64,000 nt of DNA from the NCBI GenBank assembly GCA_030685065.1, contig JAUXQH010000024.1:126501-190500 (forward strand), in the 5' to 3' direction. The DNA is from Pseudomonadota bacterium (GTDB taxonomy: Bacteria; Myxococcota_A; UBA796; SXON01). Shown here piece by piece: positions 1 through 6,927 of the stretch. Every line of letters begins with the position of its first letter. Positions within the stretch are counted from its first letter, which is position 1. The notes under the pieces were generated by a model, which saw only the letters and a program-made list of their open reading frames with translations, was not told the DNA's origin and ran no database searches. Made by a program: the position numbers and the translations under genes.

Positions 1-75
1 CGCCACGACACGGGCGGGTCCGTAACGGCGTGTGGAGGCCGGGGCACGTTATGACCGTCGGGCCCCGGAGCCCCC

Positions 76-735
76 ATGCCGATTCTCCTGCTCTCCCGCC
101 CGCGTCCGCTCACCGCCGCCGAGAAGCGGCTCCTCCCGAAGGGCTGCGTGGCGACCGACGGCGCCGAGGGCGTGGTCGCGCGCGCCGACCTCGATTTGCC
201 CCTCGCGGGCCTGCTCGGGTACGCCGTGGCGATGGGGCGCGCCGTGCCGGATGCGTTTTTCGGCGTGCAGGAGGCCGCCGCGGCCCCGGCGGTGGACACG
301 GGCGCCCCGGCTCCGGAGGGGACCGCCGTAGCCTCCTCGGCGATGCCGGACGCGCCGGAAGAGACCATCACCGAGTCGGATCCCTGGAGGCTGGTCGACG
401 GAGGCAAGATCCCCCAGGCCGAGCGCGTCTTCGCGTCCGGAAACGGGCTCGATCCCGTCGGGCGCGATCGCTGCCGCCGCCTGCAGGCCAGCGGCGATCC
501 GGAGGAGGTCGCGCTGGGATGTCGCATCGCGCGGCTCACGAATTGGAAGTCGATCGTCGTGAACCTGCGCCCGCTCCTCAAGCACGCCCACCCCTCGGTG
601 CGACGCGACGCGGCCGAGGCGATCGGCGCGCTCGCGGGCCCCTCCATGGCGCCCACGGTGCGGCTCCTCATCAACGATCCGGACGCCGAGGTCAAGGCGG
701 CGGCGATCGCGGCGCTGGCACGTCTGGGGGGGTGA
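76..735 (+). CDS. HEAT-repeat-containing protein
   Basis: This 219-residue protein has no recognisable enzyme motif. Its last ~50 residues form two HEAT-like helical repeats: alternating small and hydrophobic residues, with the pattern VRRDAAEAIGAL followed by VKAAAIAALARL. Such repeats usually bind proteins. The middle (about residues 75-110) is rich in Ala, Pro and Glu and probably a flexible linker. The N-terminus has no signal peptide, so a cytosolic location is likely. A GGAG sits 5 nt before the ATG and supports this start. It is followed after 35 bp by a secreted beta-helix gene on the same strand. Function unknown. Confidence 0.6.
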   Translation: MPILLLSRPRPLTAAEKRLLPKGCVATDGAEGVVARADLDLPLAGLLGYAVAMGRAVPDAFFGVQEAAAAPAVDTGAPAPEGTAVASSAMPDAPEETITESDPWRLVDGGKIPQAERVFASGNGLDPVGRDRCRRLQASGDPEEVALGCRIARLTNWKSIVVNLRPLLKHAHPSVRRDAAEAIGALAGPSMAPTVRLLINDPDAEVKAAAIAALARLGG

Positions 736-770
736 GGGCGCCGCGAGGGTGGTCGCGGTTAGGGAGCGCC

Positions 771-2051
771 ATGCTCCTCTTGCTGCCCGCCGCCGTGCTC
801 GCCGCCACCCTCCAGGTGGGGCCCGACAAGGCGTATGCCACCCCCTGCGCCGCGGCGCCCGTGGTCCAGGACGGCGACACCGTCGAGATCGACGCCGGAA
901 CGTACGCGGGCGACGCCTGCGCGTGGACCGCCAACGGGCTCACCCTTCGGGGCGTCGGCGGCCTCGCGCACCTCGACGCGGCGGGCGCGGCCGCCCAGGG
1001 CAAGGCGATTTGGGTCATCCAGGGTGACGACACGACCGTCGAGTGGATCGAGTTCTCCGGCGCGAGCGTGCCCGATCACAACGGCGCCGGTATCCGACAG
1101 GAGGGCACCAACCTGACGGTGAGCCACTGCTATTTCCATGACAACGAAAACGGTGTGCTCGCCGGCGACAATCCCGACAGCGACATCGTCGTGACCGACA
1201 GCGAATTCGCCGACAATGGCTACGGCGACGGGCAGTCCCACAACCTCTACATCAACCACGTCCGCAGCTTCACGTTCCGCTTCAGCGACAGCCACCACGC
1301 GTACAAGGGGCACGCGCTCAAGTCGCGGGCGGCGCGCACCTGGGTGCTCTACAGCCGGCTCGCGGACGAGGCGGACGGGCAGGGGAGCTACCAGATCGAC
1401 CTCCCAAACGGCGGCTTCGCCGTGGTGATGGGCAACGTGATCCAACAGGGCCCCGCCGCGGAGAACGGCGGGATGCTCAGCTTTGCCGCGGAGGGGGCGA
1501 CCAACCCCGAGCAGGCGCTCTACGTGGTCAACAACAGCTTTGTCAACGATCGCGGCTCGGGCACGTTCGTGCGGAACGCGTCCGAGGCCGACGCCGTGGT
1601 CGTGAACAACCTGTTCGTGGGCGGTGGCACCGCGCTCGATGGGCCCGGCGCCCCCGTCACCTGCCTGGAGACCGGCGACCCGGGCTTCGTCGCCGCCGCG
1701 GCCGCCGACTACACCCTCGCCGCCGGCTCGCCGGCCATCGACGCTGGCAGCGATCCTGGCACCGCGGACGGCACGTCGCTCTGGCCGGCGTGGCACGTTC
1801 CCGGTGCGGGGGACGCCGAGGCGCGGCCCGTGGTCGGCCCGCTCGATCTCGGTGCGTACGAGTGGGGGGAGTCCGAGCCCGCCGAGGACACCGGCACCGA
1901 CTCCGGCGACGCGGCCGACACGGGGTGCGGTTGCGCGGCCAAGACGGACATCTACCCGACGTTCCCGCTGGTGCTGGTGCTCGTGGCGCTGCGGCGTCGG
2001 CGGAGGAACCCCAGCGCGGCCAAGGCCGGCAGGGATGTGAACGCCCCATAG
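771..2051 (+). CDS. Secreted parallel beta-helix protein with MYXO-CTERM-type tail
   Basis: The 426-residue product starts with a short hydrophobic export signal (MLLLLPAAVLA) and then shows right-handed parallel beta-helix repeats, with many N-x-[IVF] turns such as HNGAGI and NNLFVGG. This fold is typical of polysaccharide-binding or -cleaving surface proteins. No lyase active site was recognised. The C-terminus has a DTG-rich spacer, the motif GCGCA, a hydrophobic segment and five Arg residues, matching the MYXO-CTERM sorting tail of myxobacteria. In that family the tail is removed and the protein is anchored at the cell surface. The last 100 bp overlap the convergent neighbour. The same reading frame is open further upstream, but the ATG at 771 gives the signal peptide. 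Confidence 0.75.
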   Translation: MLLLLPAAVLAATLQVGPDKAYATPCAAAPVVQDGDTVEIDAGTYAGDACAWTANGLTLRGVGGLAHLDAAGAAAQGKAIWVIQGDDTTVEWIEFSGASVPDHNGAGIRQEGTNLTVSHCYFHDNENGVLAGDNPDSDIVVTDSEFADNGYGDGQSHNLYINHVRSFTFRFSDSHHAYKGHALKSRAARTWVLYSRLADEADGQGSYQIDLPNGGFAVVMGNVIQQGPAAENGGMLSFAAEGATNPEQALYVVNNSFVNDRGSGTFVRNASEADAVVVNNLFVGGGTALDGPGAPVTCLETGDPGFVAAAAADYTLAAGSPAIDAGSDPGTADGTSLWPAWHVPGAGDAEARPVVGPLDLGAYEWGESEPAEDTGTDSGDAADTGCGCAAKTDIYPTFPLVLVLVALRRRRRNPSAAKAGRDVNAP

Positions 2052-3349
2052 GGTGCCGTGGGCGCGGAGGCCGCGCATCCGCACCCGGCTGCGACCGGGG
2101 TGACACCCGTGTCGCCCGAGTCGTCGCCGCCCGAGTCGTCCGCGCCGCACGCGCGGTCGGCCCACGCGCCGAACGCGAGCGCGCCGGGATCCGCGCCGGC
2201 GGAGGCCTCGAACGCGCCGACGTCGGGGGCGTCACCGCGGGGGCGGCCGCAGAAGTCGGTCTCGAGCGAGGCCTCGGTGGGCACCGCGGCGTCGACCAGC
2301 TCGCCCTCCGGCGCCGGCCACAGGTCCAGCGCTTCGGCGTCCACGAAGCAGGCCGCCCCGCACGTGACGTTGCCGTCCATCGGGATGCCCTCGATCGCGT
2401 CGGGAAGCGCGGCGCCGCCGTCGCGCTGGAGCCCGGCGTTGTCACGTAGCTCCAGATCGGCGCCAGCCTGCCAACCCGAGGTGGAGAAGGCGGGCCCCCC
2501 CTCGCCGATGGCGGTGTTACCGACGATGTGCACGCCGGAGACGAGGCCGCGTCCCCCGTAGTCATAGCTGACGATGCCGCCTCCGCCGGCGCCGATCACG
2601 ATGTTGTTCCGGACGATCGCCGGACCACCGCCAATCTCGATGGCGCCGGACTCCCCGCCGTACACGAGGTTCTGCTCGACCATGGAGGTGACGCTGCCGT
2701 CGCGGCTGCCGTAGATCTCGATGCCCGGCCCCTTGGTGTTCCGGATGGCGTTGCGTGCCACCGTGCCCCAGGAGTCGAGCTTGATCTCGAGCGCGTACCC
2801 GACGGCGGACGACGTGACGCCGTCGAACACGTTGTCCTCGATGCGTACCTGGGACTGAACGCACGTCCCGTCGTGGCAACCAAAATAGAGGCCGGTGGCC
2901 TGCAGGTCGAGGAAGGCGCAGCCGAGGACGGCGTTTGCGTCGCCGTCGGCGCTGTTGGCGGAGACCGAGATGCCACCCACCTCGGAGAACGTGCAGTCCT
3001 CGACGGTGACACGGCTGCCGGCCTTGATCTTGACCGCGTCGATGTCCGCCTGGGTGGGACCAAACGCCAGGCCCCGGAGCGTGACATCGCTCACGAGCAC
3101 GTCGATGACGTTGCTCGAGGCGCCGGTGTAGACGATGTGGGGCGGCGCGGCGGGGTCCTGCGCGGCGACGACCACCGGCGCTCCCTCGGTGCCGCCGTGG
3201 TCGATGGTGCAGGGGCCGGCGTAGTCGCCCGGTGCGAGGGTCACGGTGTCACCCGGCGCGGCCGCGCGGATCGCGCCGCACCAGTCGTCGCCGGGGGTGA
3301 CTTGGACCGTGGCCGCGTGGAGCGGGGAGATCACGAGGAGGAGGTGCAT
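1952..3349 (-). CDS. Secreted parallel beta-helix protein with MYXO-CTERM-type tail
   Basis: The 465-residue product has a 12-13 residue export signal (MHLLLVISPLHA) and then a pectate-lyase-like parallel beta-helix. The N-terminal part resembles domains with a GDTVTLAPGDY strand. It ends with repeated SGDTGV-type acidic linkers, GCGCA, a hydrophobic stretch and RRRR, so it is a second MYXO-CTERM-type surface protein. It is probably a distant paralogue of its convergent neighbour: same fold and same tail, with the 3' ends overlapping by 100 bp. No clear Shine-Dalgarno sequence precedes the ATG. It faces the MopE-like lipoprotein gene head to head across 98 bp. The substrate is unknown. Confidence 0.75.
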   Translation of the reverse strand: MHLLLVISPLHAATVQVTPGDDWCGAIRAAAPGDTVTLAPGDYAGPCTIDHGGTEGAPVVVAAQDPAAPPHIVYTGASSNVIDVLVSDVTLRGLAFGPTQADIDAVKIKAGSRVTVEDCTFSEVGGISVSANSADGDANAVLGCAFLDLQATGLYFGCHDGTCVQSQVRIEDNVFDGVTSSAVGYALEIKLDSWGTVARNAIRNTKGPGIEIYGSRDGSVTSMVEQNLVYGGESGAIEIGGGPAIVRNNIVIGAGGGGIVSYDYGGRGLVSGVHIVGNTAIGEGGPAFSTSGWQAGADLELRDNAGLQRDGGAALPDAIEGIPMDGNVTCGAACFVDAEALDLWPAPEGELVDAAVPTEASLETDFCGRPRGDAPDVGAFEASAGADPGALAFGAWADRACGADDSGGDDSGDTGVTPVAAGCGCAASAPTAPYGAFTSLPALAALGFLRRRRSATSTSTSGNVG

Positions 3350-3354
3350 GGGGA

Positions 3355-3368
3355 CCCGGCTAACCGGG
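3355..3368. promoter_or_regulatory. Small hairpin in a divergent intergenic region
   Basis: The 98-bp gap between two head-to-head exported-protein genes holds the inverted repeat CCCGG-CTAA-CCGGG just upstream of the leftward start codon. It would lie in the 5' leader of the leftward gene or act as a binding site. No convincing -35/-10 pair is visible. Confidence 0.25.
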
Positions 3369-3447
3369 CGCGCCCCCCCACGATCGGGGTCCAGCGGTGG
3401 CCCGCGCGCGGACCTTCCTGTAGAGTCCGTGTACTCGAAGGTTCCTC

Positions 3448-5121
3448 ATGCGTCACGCGATCTCCCTCGTCGCCCTCCTCGCGCTGTTTCCCGCCTGTGA
3501 CGACGCGAGCAAGGAGGTCGACGACTCCGGAGACACCGATCCGGACGCGAACCTGGACGACGTGGACGGCGACGGCGTCGTCGCGGCCGAGGACTGTGAC
3601 GACGAGGACACGAGCATCGGCGGCCCCACGACGGTCTGGACCGACGCGGATTCGGACGGCTACGGGGATCCCGCTACCAACGTGGCGGCGTGTGACGCCC
3701 CCGTCGGGTCGGTCGCCGAGGGCACCGATTGTGACGACACGGACGCGAGCGTTCACCCCGGCGCCGCCGAGGTGTGCGATGCCCTGGACGTGGACGAGGA
3801 TTGCAACGGCGCCGCGGATGACGCCGACGACGCGGCGACCGGCTCGACCGGCTGGTTCGTGGACGCCGACGCCGATGGCTACGGCGTCGACACCGCGGGG
3901 ATGGTCGCCTGCGATCGGCCGGACGGCTACTCGGCGACCGCGGGCGACTGCGACGATGCCGATGCCGCCTACAACCCCGCGGCGGACGAGTCCGATTGCA
4001 CCGACCCCGCCGACTACAATTGCGACGGCTCGGTCGTCTACGCCGACGCCGACGGCGATGGGTACGCTGCGTGCGCGGAGTGTGACGATGCCGTCGCCGC
4101 CGTGAACCCCAGCGCCGCCGAGATCTGCGACGCGGGCGACGTCGACGAGGACTGCGACGGGCTCGTGGACGACGCCGACGACAGCGTGGCCGGGCAGGTG
4201 ACCTCCTACGTGGACGCGGACGGCGACGGCTTCGGGGACGACGCCTCGCCCGGCGTGGCCGCGTGCGACCTGCCCTCGGGCTCGGCGGCCGTCGTGGGGG
4301 ATTGTGACGACACGCGCTCCGACGTGAACCCCGACGCGATCGAGCGGTGCAACGCGTTCGACGACGACTGTGACGGCATCGTCGCCGAAGGCGGGAGTCT
4401 GGGGAGCGGCAGCGCCTGCGCGGGGCTGAGCTGCCTCGACGTGTTGCTCGGCGAGAGCGAGAGCGCCGACGGGCTGTATTGGCTCGACCCGGATGGAGAC
4501 GGCCTCGACGCCGCCCAACTCTACTGCGACATGACCTCGGCCGACGGGGGTTGGACCCTGATCAGCTGGACCGGGGACAGCACCGTCGCCCCGCTCGGCG
4601 TGCCGTACCCCGGCCTCGCCACGTGCCCCTCCCAAGACTGCGCTCGGGGCTCGGCGGCCGAAACCGACCTCCTCAACGATCTGCTGGAGGTGTCCGCCGA
4701 GATCGGCCTCGGCCACTCCACCACCGCCATCGGCAGCCACCAGGGCCTCGCGGAGTACACGTACGCCGGGTACTACGACTACGGCAGCCTCGCGGGCCTG
4801 TACCTCGATCCGGGGACCGGCACCTCGGTCGCCTGTGACACCGCGGGCTTCGGCACCGGCACCTTCCATGTGGTGTCCGGCCCCACGACGTACGAGGGCA
4901 CCACGACCTACCTGGCCCAGTCCTTCCGGTATTCCACGACGGGTGGCTACAACGACTACAACGAGTCGTCGGCCTATATCTGGAACCTGGGCGCGGACAG
5001 CTACTGTGGCGGCTCGGGGGCCGCCCCGGGGGCATGGCTGGGCAACTGGTCCAGCTCCGAGTCCGAGTACGGCCCCTACCTGGCGGGGACGGCCGGAGCC
5101 CGGGCGGTCTGGCTGCGCTGA
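3448..5121 (+). CDS. MopE-type Ca-binding-repeat lipoprotein with fibrinogen-like C-terminal domain
   Basis: The 557-residue protein starts with a probable lipoprotein signal (cleavage before Cys in FPACDD). Residues ~25-310 hold four metal-binding repeats of the MopE type, each with a DxDGDG-like loop, a CDDxD pair and a DxDCDG motif. From about residue 325 a fibrinogen-related domain follows, with the hallmark YCDM and GGWTLI motifs. That fold usually binds carbohydrates in a calcium-dependent way. I infer a calcium-loaded, outer-membrane-anchored adhesin or glycan-binding protein. The ATG lies 98 bp from the divergent beta-helix gene. Confidence 0.75.
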   Translation: MRHAISLVALLALFPACDDASKEVDDSGDTDPDANLDDVDGDGVVAAEDCDDEDTSIGGPTTVWTDADSDGYGDPATNVAACDAPVGSVAEGTDCDDTDASVHPGAAEVCDALDVDEDCNGAADDADDAATGSTGWFVDADADGYGVDTAGMVACDRPDGYSATAGDCDDADAAYNPAADESDCTDPADYNCDGSVVYADADGDGYAACAECDDAVAAVNPSAAEICDAGDVDEDCDGLVDDADDSVAGQVTSYVDADGDGFGDDASPGVAACDLPSGSAAVVGDCDDTRSDVNPDAIERCNAFDDDCDGIVAEGGSLGSGSACAGLSCLDVLLGESESADGLYWLDPDGDGLDAAQLYCDMTSADGGWTLISWTGDSTVAPLGVPYPGLATCPSQDCARGSAAETDLLNDLLEVSAEIGLGHSTTAIGSHQGLAEYTYAGYYDYGSLAGLYLDPGTGTSVACDTAGFGTGTFHVVSGPTTYEGTTTYLAQSFRYSTTGGYNDYNESSAYIWNLGADSYCGGSGAAPGAWLGNWSSSESEYGPYLAGTAGARAVWLR

Positions 5122-5181
5122 GAGCGTGACCGTCGACGCCTCGCAGGGCTGGTCTCGATGCGGTGACGGAGCTCCGCTCGC

Positions 5182-5236
5182 ACTCAGAATGGGCAAAACT
5201 GACTCATTCTGGTTACGGAGGTGCGGTAATCACTCA
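5182..5236. promoter_or_regulatory. Probable hipBA operator
   Basis: An inverted repeat CAGAATG (5185-5191) and CATTCTG (5205-5211) with centres 20 bp apart lies upstream of the hipB start. ACTCA also occurs three times in one orientation (5182, 5202, 5232). The region is less GC-rich than its surroundings. HipB-type antitoxins bind palindromes in their own promoters, so this is a likely autoregulatory site. Confidence 0.5.
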
Positions 5237-5249
5237 ATTTCGAGGTCTC

Positions 5250-5531
5250 ATGGACGAGCTCTTCCTCGCGCTGACGCCCGCGGACGTGGAGCGGGAGCTG
5301 GCCAGCCGCCTCGGGGATGCGCGCCGTGGCCGAGGGTGGACTCAGGCGGAGCTCGCGAGGCGGAGCGGCCTGTCGCTCGCGACGGTGGCGCGCCTCGAGC
5401 GATCGGGGCAGGGCCAGATCTCCTCCCTGACGCGCCTCTGTGCGGCGCTCGGCCGCCTCGATGATTTCGACGCGATCTTGAAGGCGGGCGCCCCCGCGAG
5501 CCTCGATGAGCTCCGCCGTCGGTCGCGATGA
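5250..5531 (+). CDS. hipB: HipB-like XRE-family antitoxin/repressor
   Basis: The 93-residue protein carries a helix-turn-helix of the Cro/CI (XRE) type at about residues 25-75 (WTQAELARRSGLSLATVARLE, then ISSLTRLCAALG). In HipBA modules this protein neutralises HipA and represses the operon. An ATG at 5250 is chosen because the HTH then begins at the normal distance. An in-frame extension to 5163 would cover the palindromic operator and is unlikely. The TGA overlaps the hipA start by 4 nt (ATGA), so the two are translationally coupled. Confidence 0.8.
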   Translation: MDELFLALTPADVERELASRLGDARRGRGWTQAELARRSGLSLATVARLERSGQGQISSLTRLCAALGRLDDFDAILKAGAPASLDELRRRSR

Positions 5532-6790
5532 GGGAGCTTCGGGTCAAGCTGCAATTCTCGGCCGTCGATCTCCGAGATGTCGGCACCCTGGCCGAGGACG
5601 GGCGCGGGGTCTGGTTCGAGTACGACGAGGCGTTTCGCGTGGCGGGCCTGGAGATCTCGCCGCTCCGCCTGCCGCTGTCGGGCCCGGGCCTCGTGGCGCA
5701 CGCCGTGAAGCCGGGTGTTCCCATCCCGGGGGTGTTCAACGACGCCCGGCCCGAGGGATGGGGCCTCAAGCTGCTCCATCGCTCGTTCCAGGCGACCGGC
5801 CGCGCGGTCTCGTCGGTGTCCCCGCTCGAGGAGCTCGCCTTCCTCGGCGACCGCACCATGGGCGCGCTCGTCTTCGAGCCGAGCACCGGCCCCACCGGCG
5901 CCATCGACGACACGGTCGAGCTCGCGGTGCTCGCCGCGCACGCGCAGCGGGTCTTCGACGACAAGGTGCAGACGGTGCTCCCGCAGCTCGTCCTGGCCGG
6001 CGGGCCCTCCGGCGGCGCGCGCCCGAAGGCGCTGGTCGGGCTGCGTGCCGATGGCGGGGCGGGCGTGCGGTACGGGGAGGGCGAGCTCCCCGAGGGGTGG
6101 GAGGCGTGGCTCGTGAAGTTTCCCACCAGCAGTGACGACGCGGACGTCGGCCGGAGGGAGGTCGCGTGGATGGCGATGGCGCGCGCGGCGGGAATCGACG
6201 TGCCGGTAACCCAGGTTCTCGCCCTCGAAGGCGTCGGGGACGCGTTCGCGGTGCGCCGGTTCGATCGCCCGGGCGGAGGCCGCAGGGTCCACATGCTCTC
6301 GGCGGCGGGAGCGCTCAACGTGGACTTCCGGACCACGAGCGCCGACTACGAGCAGCTGATGCGCGCGACACATGTCGTGTGCGGAGGCGATCAGTCGCAG
6401 GTGCTCGACGTTTTTCGCCTCGCGACGTTCAACGTCGCCGCGGTCAACGAGGACGACCACTTGAAGAACTTCGCATACCTCGTCGGTGCCGACGGTTCCT
6501 GGCGCCTCGCACCAGCCTTCGACCTGACCTACGCGCCGCGCCCCTATGGTGAACGGTGGACCACGGTGGCAGGAGTCGGCCGCGGCGTCACGCGGGAACA
6601 CCTGCTCGCTTTGGCGGGGCAAGTCGGGCTCAAGCCCGCCGCGGCGCGTCGAGCCCTCGACCAGGTTGCCACCGCCACGGCCGACGTGCGGGCCCACCTG
6701 CGGGACGCCGGCTGCTGCGGCCCCGTGTCCCTTGCGGCGGCGGAGGCGGTGGAGGCGGCGACGGCGCGGCTCGGGGGAAGGGCCTCGTAG
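5528..6790 (+). CDS. hipA: HipA-like Ser/Thr kinase toxin
   Basis: The 420-residue length is usual for HipA. Visible family features are the N-subdomain motif FNDARPEGWG, a GGARPKALV loop in the position of the HipA Gly-rich/autophosphorylation region, a lysine in the VKFPTS strand, a following E in RREVAWMAMA, the catalytic-loop motif NEDDHLKNF and the metal-binding Asp in APAFDLTY. HipA kinases phosphorylate translation factors such as glutamyl-tRNA synthetase and induce dormancy. All key kinase residues appear intact, so the toxin should be active. It is the second gene of a two-gene operon with hipB. The specific target is not visible from sequence. Confidence 0.85.
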   Translation: MRELRVKLQFSAVDLRDVGTLAEDGRGVWFEYDEAFRVAGLEISPLRLPLSGPGLVAHAVKPGVPIPGVFNDARPEGWGLKLLHRSFQATGRAVSSVSPLEELAFLGDRTMGALVFEPSTGPTGAIDDTVELAVLAAHAQRVFDDKVQTVLPQLVLAGGPSGGARPKALVGLRADGGAGVRYGEGELPEGWEAWLVKFPTSSDDADVGRREVAWMAMARAAGIDVPVTQVLALEGVGDAFAVRRFDRPGGGRRVHMLSAAGALNVDFRTTSADYEQLMRATHVVCGGDQSQVLDVFRLATFNVAAVNEDDHLKNFAYLVGADGSWRLAPAFDLTYAPRPYGERWTTVAGVGRGVTREHLLALAGQVGLKPAAARRALDQVATATADVRAHLRDAGCCGPVSLAAAEAVEAATARLGGRAS

Positions 6791-6863
6791 CCGCGGGCCC
6801 CTTTCCGTCGTAAGCCACGGTCGGTGTGGTATCGTGAGCGATGAAGGTTTGAGGAGGACTTCG

Positions 6864-6921
6864 GTGTTGGTTCGGCTTTCCCGGAACGCGTGGGTGCCTA
6901 CAACACGGGCCCTTCCCGGAG
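6864..6921 (+). promoter_or_regulatory. Structured leader before the cellulose operon
   Basis: The 137-bp leader contains a long-range pairing GTGTTG (6864-6869) with CAACAC (6901-6906). This encloses a smaller hairpin, GTTC with GAAC (6870-6887). An alternative hairpin, CGGG (6906-6909) with CCCG (6915-6918), touches the GGAG ribosome-binding site (6918-6921). The two structures share nucleotides and could exclude each other. It does not match the c-di-GMP riboswitch consensus that I know. Confidence 0.3.
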
Positions 6922-6927
6922 CAGCCT

